Source of the DNA: Desulfobacteraceae bacterium
GTDB lineage: Bacteria > Desulfobacterota > Desulfobacteria > Desulfobacterales > JAABPS01
Assembly: GCA_011391835.1 (NCBI GenBank)
Contig: JAABPS010000018.1
Span: 1-16,384, forward strand
Direction of reading: 5' to 3'
DNA: 16,384 nt
The translations under genes were made by a program, and so were the position numbers. How positions within the stretch are numbered: the first letter of the stretch is position 1; each line of letters starts with the position of its first letter. The notes under the pieces were generated by a model. It had not been told where the DNA came from. It saw only the letters and a list, made by a program, of their open reading frames with translations, and searched no databases. Positions 1 through 7,384 of this stretch are shown here, in pieces.

Positions 1-87
1 TGCTGGGGTCCAGCTAAAACAGCGGTCATGAGTTGATGAGTGGAGCTGATGACATAAGGATATTAAGTGTGCTGAAGGAAGAAAACT

Positions 88-507
88 GTGAGAGAAAAAT
101 TTAAAGCAAAAACAAAATGGTTGATTATTTTTGGAGTAATACTTGCCTGTCTGGCAGCAGTGCTGTTGGTTACCTGTGATTCGAAAACAGCCCCTATTCC
201 GCAGGTTCCAACGCCAGGACTGGTTACAATGGTGGATCTGGGCGCGCATTCGTGCATTCCATGTAAAATGATGGCCCCCATTATTACGGAGCTGCAGAAA
301 GAATACGCGGGCCGGGCTTCTATTATTTTTATTGATGTGTGGGAACATCGGGAGCAGGCGAAGCGATTTGGCATCAGCGGAATTCCGACTCAAATTTTTT
401 ACGATAAGGAAGGTAGGGAAGTTGGCCGTCATGTGGGATTTTTGGATAAAAATAGCATTGTTAATGCTTTTGAAAAGCTTGGCGTTCCCAGGGAGGCGGG
501 CCGATGA
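88..507 (+). CDS. Membrane-anchored periplasmic thioredoxin-like protein
   Basis: 139 residues. A positively charged N-terminus is followed by one hydrophobic segment (about residues 11-29), which should anchor the protein or act as a signal peptide. A Cys at 30 follows Leu-Val-Thr, a poor lipobox, so a lipoprotein is possible but not convincing. The rest is a thioredoxin fold with the redox motif C56-I-P-C59 and the cis-proline loop G-I-P100-T. It should reduce or oxidise disulfides outside the cytoplasmic membrane. The start is GTG at 88, with AAGGA a few bases upstream; no better ATG exists in frame. Its stop overlaps the next gene (CcdA-like) by ATGA, so the two are translationally coupled. 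The CcdA protein is the likely source of its electrons. Family assignment is firm; the specific substrate is unknown. Confidence 0.9.
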   Translation: MREKFKAKTKWLIIFGVILACLAAVLLVTCDSKTAPIPQVPTPGLVTMVDLGAHSCIPCKMMAPIITELQKEYAGRASIIFIDVWEHREQAKRFGISGIPTQIFYDKEGREVGRHVGFLDKNSIVNAFEKLGVPREAGR

Positions 508-1211
508 TAATGGATGTGCTCATTACAATAAATGAATGGATGTCCGGCGGCACTACCATAGCGGCTGCAGGATGTTTTATATGGGGAATGGTCAGTGTTC
601 TTCTAAGCCCATGCCACATGGCATCTATACCTCTGATTGTGGCCTATGTGGGAGGCCAGCAGAAGACACTTCATCCGAAACAGGCAGGGGCTTATTCCGT
701 GGCGTTTACCGGTGGTCTTTTCATTACTATCGCTCTTATAGGTATTATTTGTGCTTTATTGGGCCGAATGCTGGGAGATGTAGGCAATTACTGGCAAATA
801 CTGGTTGGCGGCATACTCATCTGGGTTGCGCTGGGGATGCTGGGTATGGAAAAATGTTCCATGGCCGGCAGTTTGTTGTATCGTCTAAATTTTAGAGGGC
901 TGTTTGGTGCATTTGTTTTGGGATTGGCTTATGGTATTCTTTCCGGTTCGTGCACCTTCGGCTTTATTGCCCCAATTCTGGCAATTATCACCATTCAGCA
1001 AAAAGTGGCTACGGGCATTCTATTTATTATTCTTTTTGCCATAGGCCATTGTCTTCCGATTGTGATTGCAGGGAGCTCAACAGCGGCTGTTCGCAGGCTT
1101 ATGGAAAACAGCGCCTGGCAAGGAGCTGGAACCTGGTTTAGAAAAGGCGCTGGAGTTTTGATATGTTTATTGGGGATTTACTTCGTTATTCATCCGTTTG
1201 TCGGCTTGTAG
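504..1211 (+). CDS. CcdA/DsbD-type transmembrane thiol electron transporter
   Basis: 235 residues with about six hydrophobic helices, the size and layout of CcdA or the DsbD membrane core. The two functional cysteines of the family are visible: C37 in S-P-C-H in the first helix and C150 in S-G-S-C-T-F-G in the fourth. In this family the pair accepts electrons from cytoplasmic thioredoxin and passes them to a periplasmic thioredoxin-like partner. The gene starts at ATG 504 inside the stop of the thioredoxin gene (ATGA overlap), behind a GGGAGGCGG ribosome site at 491-499. The adjacent anchored thioredoxin is therefore the natural partner. No cytochrome c maturation genes are nearby, so a general or dedicated thiol-reducing role is more likely than cytochrome biogenesis alone. 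Confidence 0.9.
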   Translation: MIMDVLITINEWMSGGTTIAAAGCFIWGMVSVLLSPCHMASIPLIVAYVGGQQKTLHPKQAGAYSVAFTGGLFITIALIGIICALLGRMLGDVGNYWQILVGGILIWVALGMLGMEKCSMAGSLLYRLNFRGLFGAFVLGLAYGILSGSCTFGFIAPILAIITIQQKVATGILFIILFAIGHCLPIVIAGSSTAAVRRLMENSAWQGAGTWFRKGAGVLICLLGIYFVIHPFVGL

Positions 1212-1244
1212 TCAGCACAGAAAAAAAGGACACGAGGCGGGGAT

Positions 1245-1769
1245 ATGCTGCTGAAAAATTACAGACTGGAAATTTTTAATTCAAAATGTCAGCCAGGTGC
1301 ACTGTCTGTGCATTGTTTTGCCCATCTGGATCAGGACGTCAGTGAGGCGCTGCCCTACTTAAACTCGGTTCTTGGCGGGTTTGAATATGTGAAAGATCCT
1401 CCCACTGTTTCTTTTAAATCCCAGGGCAAACTGATTACGGTTCATGGCCGCAAAATCGCCGTTAATGCATTGAAAGACGAAGAGGAGGCCAGAAAAATAG
1501 TTGAATGGCTCAAACGGGAAATTAATGATGCATGGGAAAAAAGAGATCTCATCGAACCGTGTTATCAGGGGATGCCAAAACCAGGAATTATTGAAATTCT
1601 AAAGCTGTTGCCCAAAACCAATTGCAAAGAATGCAACGAACCTACGTGCATGGTTTTTGCGACAAAAATTGCAGAAGGCGCGAAAGGGATTGATGATTGC
1701 CCGCAATTAGGAAATCAGAAGAAAAAACTACTTGAGAGTTATCTGCAAAACTATTCTATGGGCAGTTAA
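1245..1769 (+). CDS. Putative [4Fe-4S]-binding protein (RnfB/CdhD-type Fe-S domain)
   Basis: 174 residues, no signal peptide or membrane segment, so cytoplasmic. The C-terminal part has a C127-x2-C130-x4-C135-x16-C152 spacing with the context N-C-K-E-C-N-E-P-T-C and D-D-C-P. This is the small Fe-S cluster domain found in RnfB and in the corrinoid/Fe-S subunits of CO dehydrogenase/acetyl-CoA synthase. The first 120 residues form a separate alpha/beta region with additional Cys at 15, 24 and 106 that I cannot tie to a known function. The gene follows the ccdA-like gene by 33 bases on the same strand, suggesting one operon. I infer a redox role linked to the CcdA/thioredoxin pair; the actual donor and acceptor are not visible. 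Confidence 0.8.
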   Translation: MLLKNYRLEIFNSKCQPGALSVHCFAHLDQDVSEALPYLNSVLGGFEYVKDPPTVSFKSQGKLITVHGRKIAVNALKDEEEARKIVEWLKREINDAWEKRDLIEPCYQGMPKPGIIEILKLLPKTNCKECNEPTCMVFATKIAEGAKGIDDCPQLGNQKKKLLESYLQNYSMGS

Positions 1770-1773
1770 GGGT

Positions 1774-1802
1774 TTGCAGATCGGACAATATGCTGTTATA
1801 AT
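1774..1802 (+). promoter_or_regulatory. Sigma-70-like promoter for the CDF transporter
   Basis: TTGCAG (1774-1779), a 17-base spacer, then a perfect TATAAT (1797-1802). It lies just after the Fe-S protein stop and would give a leader of about 45 bases before the CDF start at 1854. No metal-regulator operator could be recognised beside it. Confidence 0.6.
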
Positions 1803-1853
1803 ATTAAAAATGAATTTGTTTGTATCGTTGACTCATTTGAAAAATATAAGCGC

Positions 1854-2822
1854 ATGAAAAAGAAGACCATAAAAGTTATGAACCACCCCGATGATTCTCA
1901 CACATGCAATCATCATCATGCGGGTGCTGAAGAGATAAGCGGGCCAAGGCTATTAATAACACTTTTCCTGAATTTTATTGTCCCTGTCATTCAGATTATG
2001 GGCGGCATTTTCGCTAACAGCATGGCGCTGATCTCTGATGCTGCGCATAATTTCAGCGATTTTGCCGCTGTGTTGATTTCTTATATTGCCTATCGGATTG
2101 GCAGAAAAGGCGCATCCGTTAAAAATACATTTGGATATAAGCGGACTGAAGTCATGGCAGCTTTATTAAATGTTACCATTCTGACCGGCGCTTCTATCTT
2201 TATCGTTTATGAGGCAATTCATCGGCTTTATCAGCCGGCAGTTATATCGGGGATGGTTGTTGTATGGATGGCCGGGGTCGGCGTGGTGGGGAATGGCTTT
2301 TCTGCTTTGCTTCTGCATCGTGATTCAAAACATAACCTGAATATTCGCGGCGCTTTTCTTCACATGCTGGGAGACTTTCTTGTCTCTGTAATGGTCGGTG
2401 TGAGCGGGCTGATTCTCATACTCAAGCCCTGGTACTGGCTGGATCCTCTGCTTTCCCTGCTCATTGTTCTGTTTATCCTTAAAAATTGCTGGTCTATCTT
2501 TAAGGAGGCAACTGCTGTGTTGATGAATGCCACACCCAAAGGGCTGGATGTAAATGAGTTACGGGATGCCATGGAAAGAATGGATGGTGTTCATGGGGTT
2601 CATTACCTGCATGCGTGGAGTCTCAGTTCCAAGAATATCGCCTTTTCATGTCATGTGGTTGTATCCGAACAAAGTATCAGCCAGACAGAGAGGCTGGCAG
2701 ATAAAATACGTAATATGCTGTTATATCAATATGGTATTGATCATCCGACGCTGCAATTCGAGACAACGCCTTGTGGAAATGGGTCGATGCTATGCGAGTT
2801 GTCATGCGAAGGTTCACGCTGA
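1854..2822 (+). CDS. Cation diffusion facilitator (ZitB/CzcD-like Zn2+ exporter)
   Basis: 322 residues with six predicted membrane helices followed by a cytoplasmic C-terminal domain of about 100 residues, the normal CDF architecture. Transport-site residues are H65 and D69 in S-D-A-A-H-N-F-S-D (helix 2) and H170 and D174 in H-M-L-G-D (helix 5). This His-Asp/His-Asp set is typical of zinc-selective members, which exchange Zn2+ for protons. The N-F-G-Y-K-R-like stretch T-F-G-Y-K-R-T-E-V (92-100) is also characteristic. A His-rich N-terminus (H17, H20-H22) and three cysteines at the extreme C-terminus (C307, C314, C318) may help capture metal. The start at 1854 has no strong ribosome site; ATG 1878 is the alternative. 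It has its own promoter upstream and no obvious co-transcribed partner. Confidence 0.92.
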   Translation: MKKKTIKVMNHPDDSHTCNHHHAGAEEISGPRLLITLFLNFIVPVIQIMGGIFANSMALISDAAHNFSDFAAVLISYIAYRIGRKGASVKNTFGYKRTEVMAALLNVTILTGASIFIVYEAIHRLYQPAVISGMVVVWMAGVGVVGNGFSALLLHRDSKHNLNIRGAFLHMLGDFLVSVMVGVSGLILILKPWYWLDPLLSLLIVLFILKNCWSIFKEATAVLMNATPKGLDVNELRDAMERMDGVHGVHYLHAWSLSSKNIAFSCHVVVSEQSISQTERLADKIRNMLLYQYGIDHPTLQFETTPCGNGSMLCELSCEGSR

Positions 2823-2928
2823 AGAATGTAAGATATGAAACATTAAAGATGGCATATTTCTTTTTTTATGGTAATATGCTGTAAAAAAGTCACTCTTATA
2901 AAAAACGTATTAATTTTAGGGGGGTCTT

Positions 2929-4266
2929 ATGGGTAAACATCGGGATGAAAAAATTGTGAAGCACTTCATTACACGGAGGGATTTTTTATGGCTATCATCC
3001 ATGACCGCAGCTGGACTGATGACAGGGTGCGCCACCAATCCGGTCACCGGCAAATCACAGATCATGCTTGTGTCAAAAGATACGGAAATACAGATTGACC
3101 AGCAGTACTCACCCCATCAAATTTCTTCCGATTATGGCGTATTGCAGGATACGGCATTGAACAATTATATTAACAGAACAGGGATGAGAATTGCCGAAAA
3201 AACGCATCGGCCGGATATGCCCTATTCATTTAAAGGCGTGAATGCGACCTATGTTAATGCGTATGCTTTTCCTGGGGGCAGCATTGCCGCGACGCGCGGT
3301 ATTCTTGTTTCTCTTGATAATGAGGCAGAGTTTGCCGCCCTGCTGGGTCATGAGCTCGGCCACGTTAATGCGCGCCACACAGCCGAACAGATGTCTAAGG
3401 GGATGTTAATTCAAACGCTTGTTGGGGGTCTTGCCGTGCTTGCAGGGACTCAGGGTTCAGGTGTTGGAGAACTGGCAGGTACATTGGGAATGGTGGGAGC
3501 AGGAGCTCTCCTTGCTTCATACAGCAGGGATAATGAACGCGAAGCAGATGCATTGGGAATGGAATATATGGTACGGGCTGGCTATAGCCCGGATGGGATG
3601 ATCGGTCTGATGGATATGCTAAACAGTCTGTCAAAACATAGCCCCAATGTCATTGAATTGATGTTCGCAACACATCCCATGAGCAGTGAACGTTATAAAA
3701 CAGCTGTTGACACTATTGCTACCAAATATAAATCTGTGAATAAAGATCGGCTTTACAGGGAACGATATATGGATAACACAGCCAGACTCAGAGCCATGAG
3801 AGGCGCTATCGAAGACCTGCAGAAAGGTGAAAAGGAAATGGCAAGCCAGAAATATGATTCAGCAGAAACATATTTTGGAAATGCGTTGAAAAAAGCTCCG
3901 GAGGATTATGCCGGGCTGGTAATGATGTCGATGTGTCAACTGGCACAGAATAAACATTCTGAAGCGCAGCGCTATGCTGACAAAGCCAAAGCAGTTTATC
4001 CAAAAGAGGCGCAGGCGTATCATCTCTGCGGGTTTGCCAAAATACAGCAAAAAAAATACGAATCCGCATATACAGATTTTCAAAGTTATGAAAAGAGGCT
4101 GCCGGGAAATCCCAATACAACTTTTTTTAAAGGCTATTCTCTGGAAGGTATGCAGCGTACGAAAGAAGCAGCCGAAGAATATTCCAAATATCTTCAGGTC
4201 GTCAAGGAAGGTGAGAATGCCCAGCATGCCTATCAGCGTCTGGTGGACTGGGGGTATATCAAGTAG
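2929..4266 (+). CDS. M48 zinc metalloprotease with TPR domain (BepA-like), Tat lipoprotein
   Basis: 445 residues. The N-terminus has a twin-arginine signal (T-R16-R17-D-F-L) followed by a hydrophobic stretch ending in the lipobox L-M-T-G-C34, so export by Tat and lipidation at C34 are expected. The protease domain (about 50-280) has the zinc motif H141-E-L-G-H145 and the third-ligand motif E203-x3-D207. A conserved H249-P follows, as in the regulatory loop described for BepA. Residues about 290-440 look like four TPR helix pairs. Known relatives (BepA/YfgC) assist or degrade outer-membrane proteins such as LptD and BAM clients; a similar periplasmic quality-control role is inferred. The ATG at 2929 follows a very strong GGGGGG ribosome site at about 2918-2924. 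It is convergent with the downstream cyclase gene. Confidence 0.92.
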   Translation: MGKHRDEKIVKHFITRRDFLWLSSMTAAGLMTGCATNPVTGKSQIMLVSKDTEIQIDQQYSPHQISSDYGVLQDTALNNYINRTGMRIAEKTHRPDMPYSFKGVNATYVNAYAFPGGSIAATRGILVSLDNEAEFAALLGHELGHVNARHTAEQMSKGMLIQTLVGGLAVLAGTQGSGVGELAGTLGMVGAGALLASYSRDNEREADALGMEYMVRAGYSPDGMIGLMDMLNSLSKHSPNVIELMFATHPMSSERYKTAVDTIATKYKSVNKDRLYRERYMDNTARLRAMRGAIEDLQKGEKEMASQKYDSAETYFGNALKKAPEDYAGLVMMSMCQLAQNKHSEAQRYADKAKAVYPKEAQAYHLCGFAKIQQKKYESAYTDFQSYEKRLPGNPNTTFFKGYSLEGMQRTKEAAEEYSKYLQVVKEGENAQHAYQRLVDWGYIK

Positions 4267-4337
4267 TAGGCCTGACAATTCCCCTTTTCTTGCAACGGGT
4301 TCAATTTCTTTACGGTTATGGTAGACGGTTGATACTG

Positions 4338-5378
4338 TTACGAACAGGCAATTCCGTTGCGTGTGGAATTTTTGACTTTATACATCATATCATCCGCTAT
4401 TTTAATAATGGCATCCTTTGAGTCAGCATCATCAGGGAATGTGGCAACGCCAAAACTGGCGGTCAGATGAAGATTAAGGCGCATAGAATCCAGGAAGTGC
4501 TTTTCGTTAATGTTTTGCCTTAACACGCTGGCAATTTGTATGGCTTCATCTTTTGATGTTTCCGGTAGGATTACGACAAATTCATCTCCGCCGTACCGTG
4601 CTCCAAAATCACCTGGGCGCAATAATATTTTAATTACTTGCCCAAATTCAGATATCACTTCACTTCCGGCGAGATGGCCGTGAGCGTCATTAATTTTTTT
4701 AAGATGATCAATATCGATAAAAATCAGCGCTAACGGTTTTTCCCCCTTCAGGCATCTCGAAATTTCTTTATCAAGAATATAATGCAAATGCCTGGAATTA
4801 TTTAGCCCCGTTAAGTCGTCTGTGATGGTAAGCTGATTGATATACTGATAGTCTTTGGCATTGTTAATTGCAATGGCTGCGAAATCTGCAAGGAGGGAGA
4901 GCAGTTTGAGTTTCGTGCCTTTTATTTTTTTTGGTTCTTTGCAATTAACCAGTTCAAGAACGCCGATGGTCTTATCTCTAAAGATGAGCGGGACAGCAAT
5001 AATACTCTTTGTTTTAAATGAGGTAAGTTTGTCTATATGGCCTGTAAAGCGATGGTCCCTGCTGACGTCATCGATAATGAGGGTCTTTTTTTCTCTTAAT
5101 ACCCAGCCGGCTACGCCTTCTTCACTTTTAAATCTGAGTCCATCAATATTTTTATTTTCATGGTCAATGGCTACCTCAAAATATAGTTCCCCTGAAGCAT
5201 CATCTACCAGAAGCAATGACCAGTTTTCTAATTCAAAAAGCTTTGTCATATTCTTCATGATTACGCTGATGACTTCATTCATATCAAACGTTGACGTCAG
5301 CGCCTGGCCAATATCGGCGATCATATCGACCTGAGAAGAAGGCATTTGGGCTGTGTCTGAGAAACGGGTTCGATTCAT
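4338..5378 (-). CDS. GAF-GGDEF diguanylate cyclase
   Basis: 346 residues if started at the ATG at 5378-5376; an upstream in-frame ATG at 5426 would add 16 residues but has no ribosome site, whereas AGGAAGA precedes the shorter start (at a rather long spacing). Residues about 25-175 form a GAF sensory domain, and about 185-345 a GGDEF domain that makes cyclic di-GMP from two GTP. The catalytic motif is an intact G-G-D-E-F (263-267) in A-R-Y-G-G-D-E-F. R-P-G-D lies exactly five residues before it, the classical RxxD inhibitory site. No signal or membrane helix is seen, so it is cytoplasmic. The GAF ligand is not predictable. It is the only minus-strand gene, divergent from the HtrA gene. Confidence 0.92.
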   Translation of the reverse strand: MNRTRFSDTAQMPSSQVDMIADIGQALTSTFDMNEVISVIMKNMTKLFELENWSLLLVDDASGELYFEVAIDHENKNIDGLRFKSEEGVAGWVLREKKTLIIDDVSRDHRFTGHIDKLTSFKTKSIIAVPLIFRDKTIGVLELVNCKEPKKIKGTKLKLLSLLADFAAIAINNAKDYQYINQLTITDDLTGLNNSRHLHYILDKEISRCLKGEKPLALIFIDIDHLKKINDAHGHLAGSEVISEFGQVIKILLRPGDFGARYGGDEFVVILPETSKDEAIQIASVLRQNINEKHFLDSMRLNLHLTASFGVATFPDDADSKDAIIKIADDMMYKVKNSTRNGIACS

Positions 5379-5819
5379 TGGAGTGTATTCTTCCTCTAAA
5401 AATGAAATAAGTAAGACAAAAATCATATAACCGGCATTGTTAAATTATTCAACTCTAAACTATAATTATATCCTAATTTGTTTTGCAATACTTTGTGGTT
5501 TTTAGACAGCGTTGAAGAATATGGGCGGGGTATTTATTGCAGTTTTAATTCATAGCGAATCTTAATAAAAACCCTTTCCCAAAATATTTTTAACTCGATA
5601 TCTTTCGCCTCTTGTTTTATGCTAAAATCATTATTATACTTTACGCCTAAATGATATTTGGTCGGAAAGAAGAACTATTTTCGGGTGAATTATCTGCAGA
5701 TATTACCAGTTGAAGTTGATGTATCGATAACCGTATAATAGCAGATGCCGACCGGGAATAGAATTATAATTAAAGATAACTTTTATATAAACAATAAGTT
5801 CAGGTAAGAGGGGGTAAAA
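5379..5819. other. Divergent AT-rich intergenic region (cyclase / htrA)
   Basis: About 440 bases between two divergent genes, with no credible coding frame. On the minus strand a perfect TATAAT (plus positions 5465-5470, inside the palindrome TATAATTATA) could be the -10 of the cyclase gene, although I see no good -35 at the right distance. The htrA promoter candidate lies at 5710-5739. No riboswitch, tRNA or repeat array was recognised. Confidence 0.5.
5710..5739 (+). promoter_or_regulatory. Sigma-70-like promoter for htrA/degP
   Basis: TTGAAG (5710-5715), an 18-base spacer and a perfect TATAAT (5734-5739), giving a leader of about 75 bases before the HtrA start. No obvious heat-shock sigma-factor consensus was found in its place. 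Confidence 0.5.
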
Positions 5820-7253
5820 ATGAACAATAAGAAAGTCATCATTTCTTTTAGTACAATTCTATTCATATTGGTTTTTCTTCTTGGGCAGGCGAATGCAGCT
5901 GAACCGGCGAAAGATTTCGAAGTTAAAATGGTTCCTCGCAATTTCAGCGAGTTAGCTGAGATGGTAAGCCCTTCTGTTGTTAATATCCGTACGGTTAAAA
6001 CCATGAAAGGCGGGGGATCTGTTTATCGGCATTTTAGACGAGGTCCTTTCAGTGAAGATGACCCGCTCAATGACTTTTTTGAGAAATTTTTTGGAGATAA
6101 TGGCCCCCAGGATTTCAAACAACGGAGCCTTGGATCCGGATTTATTATTGATAAAGAAGGTTACATTGTAACAAATAACCATGTTATTGAGAATGCCGAT
6201 CAAATCACAGTGGTCCTGTCTGATGATAAGGAATATGATGGAAAGATCATCGGGCGCGACCCTTACACCGATCTTGCCCTTATTAAGATAAAATCGAAAA
6301 TAAACCTGCCTGTGGTGCGGATAGGGGATTCTGACCGGCTTGAGGTAGGAGAATGGGTTGTTGCCATTGGCAGTCCCTTCGGGCTGGAACGTACCGTTAC
6401 TGCGGGAATTGTCAGTGCAAAAGGAAGGGTCATAGGATCAGGTCCTTATGATAATTTTATTCAGACAGATGCATCCATAAATCCCGGGAACAGCGGCGGG
6501 CCGCTGATTAATATGAAAGGTGAAGTTATCGGGATAAATACGATGATCATTGCCGGTGGGCAGGGGATTGGGTTCGCCATCCCTGTGAATATGGCAAAAG
6601 GAATTATTGAACAACTAAAAAGCAGCGGCGAAGTAACGCGAGGCTGGCTGGGTGTAACCATTCAGGACTTAAAAGGCGATTTGGCAGAGTATTATGGCAT
6701 AAAAGGAGGGGAAGGTGCGCTGGTGGTGGATGTTATTCCAGGAGATCCTGCAGATGAGGCAGGAATTCGGCCAAAAGATGTTATCGCTGAAGTAAATGGC
6801 CAAAAAATCAAATCAAGCCGTGATCTTACATCCGTTATTGCGGGCATTGGTGTTGGTGAAAAAGCAAAAGTAATGGTTCTTCGGGAGGGAAAGAAAAAGA
6901 CATTTACTGTGGAAATCGGAAAGCGTCCTGATAAGGTTGAATCATCAACAGATATTCCCCAAAAACAGGGTGATGAACTTGGTATTGTCGTTTCAGATAT
7001 TACCCCTGAAATTACACAACGATTTAATATTAAAAGAAATACAGGGGTAATGGTCATTGATATGGAATCGAATAGCAGAGCAGAGGAGGCGGGATTCCAA
7101 CGGGGTGATATTATTATTGAAATCAACAGGAGTAATATTAAAAATATCAATGATTATAAAAAGACAATTGAAAAAGTTAAAAAAGGAAAGCAAATCGCCT
7201 TTTTAATTGATCGGATGAATGCAGGATTAATCGTCATTCAGCTTGAAAAGTAG
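5820..7253 (+). CDS. Periplasmic serine protease, DegP/HtrA (Do) family
   Basis: 477 residues, standard for DegP/DegQ. A signal peptide with hydrophobic core 7-22 ends at A-N-A, with cleavage before A-E-P (about residue 27). The trypsin-like domain has the triad H121 (N-N-H-V-I), D151 (Y-T-D-L-A-L) and S225 (G-N-S-G-G-P). Two PDZ domains follow, about 250-350 and 385-475. The family degrades or chaperones misfolded envelope proteins in the periplasm as oligomeric cages. The start ATG at 5820 has a strong GAGGGGG ribosome site. The protein continues into an exported rhodanese gene 130 bases downstream with no visible terminator between, so they may be co-transcribed. A second DegP-like gene starts at 16108. 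Whether this one is functionally DegP or DegQ cannot be read from sequence. Confidence 0.95.
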   Translation: MNNKKVIISFSTILFILVFLLGQANAAEPAKDFEVKMVPRNFSELAEMVSPSVVNIRTVKTMKGGGSVYRHFRRGPFSEDDPLNDFFEKFFGDNGPQDFKQRSLGSGFIIDKEGYIVTNNHVIENADQITVVLSDDKEYDGKIIGRDPYTDLALIKIKSKINLPVVRIGDSDRLEVGEWVVAIGSPFGLERTVTAGIVSAKGRVIGSGPYDNFIQTDASINPGNSGGPLINMKGEVIGINTMIIAGGQGIGFAIPVNMAKGIIEQLKSSGEVTRGWLGVTIQDLKGDLAEYYGIKGGEGALVVDVIPGDPADEAGIRPKDVIAEVNGQKIKSSRDLTSVIAGIGVGEKAKVMVLREGKKKTFTVEIGKRPDKVESSTDIPQKQGDELGIVVSDITPEITQRFNIKRNTGVMVIDMESNSRAEEAGFQRGDIIIEINRSNIKNINDYKKTIEKVKKGKQIAFLIDRMNAGLIVIQLEK

Positions 7254-7384
7254 AGGGAATAACCATTCCATTGAATCCCATGTATTTCTGGCAAGAGTTG
7301 ACTATATATCTGGGAAATGGAGGGAGATGGCACAACCTCTATTTATGTTTAAATTTTTAATATGAGACACCAAGGAGTTTATTG

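Noticed and set aside
1..104. Short open frames at the left edge: a frame open from base 1 to a TGA at 34-36, and a 22-codon ORF from ATG 36 to 104.
   Set aside because: The first could be the last 11 codons of an upstream gene but is too short to identify, and all three frames are open for a few codons. The second overlaps the thioredoxin start and has no ribosome site or recognisable product.
4855..5334. Plus-strand open frame of 159 codons opposite the cyclase.
   Set aside because: It is a low-complexity Ser-rich shadow of the GAF domain frame on the other strand, with no ribosome site or family resemblance. Other antisense frames over htrA, mlaE, mlaF and serA were dropped for the same reason.
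5379..5426. Longer start for the diguanylate cyclase (ATG at 5426, minus strand).
   Set aside because: It adds 16 residues without a ribosome site or domain content; the start at 5378 has a purine-rich site. The choice is not certain.
7296..7316. TGGCAAGAGTTGAC before the rhodanese gene as a possible sigma-54 promoter, or TTGACT as a -35 box.
   Set aside because: The GG and GC elements are not at the -24/-12 spacing, and there is no -10-like hexamer about 17 bases after TTGACT.
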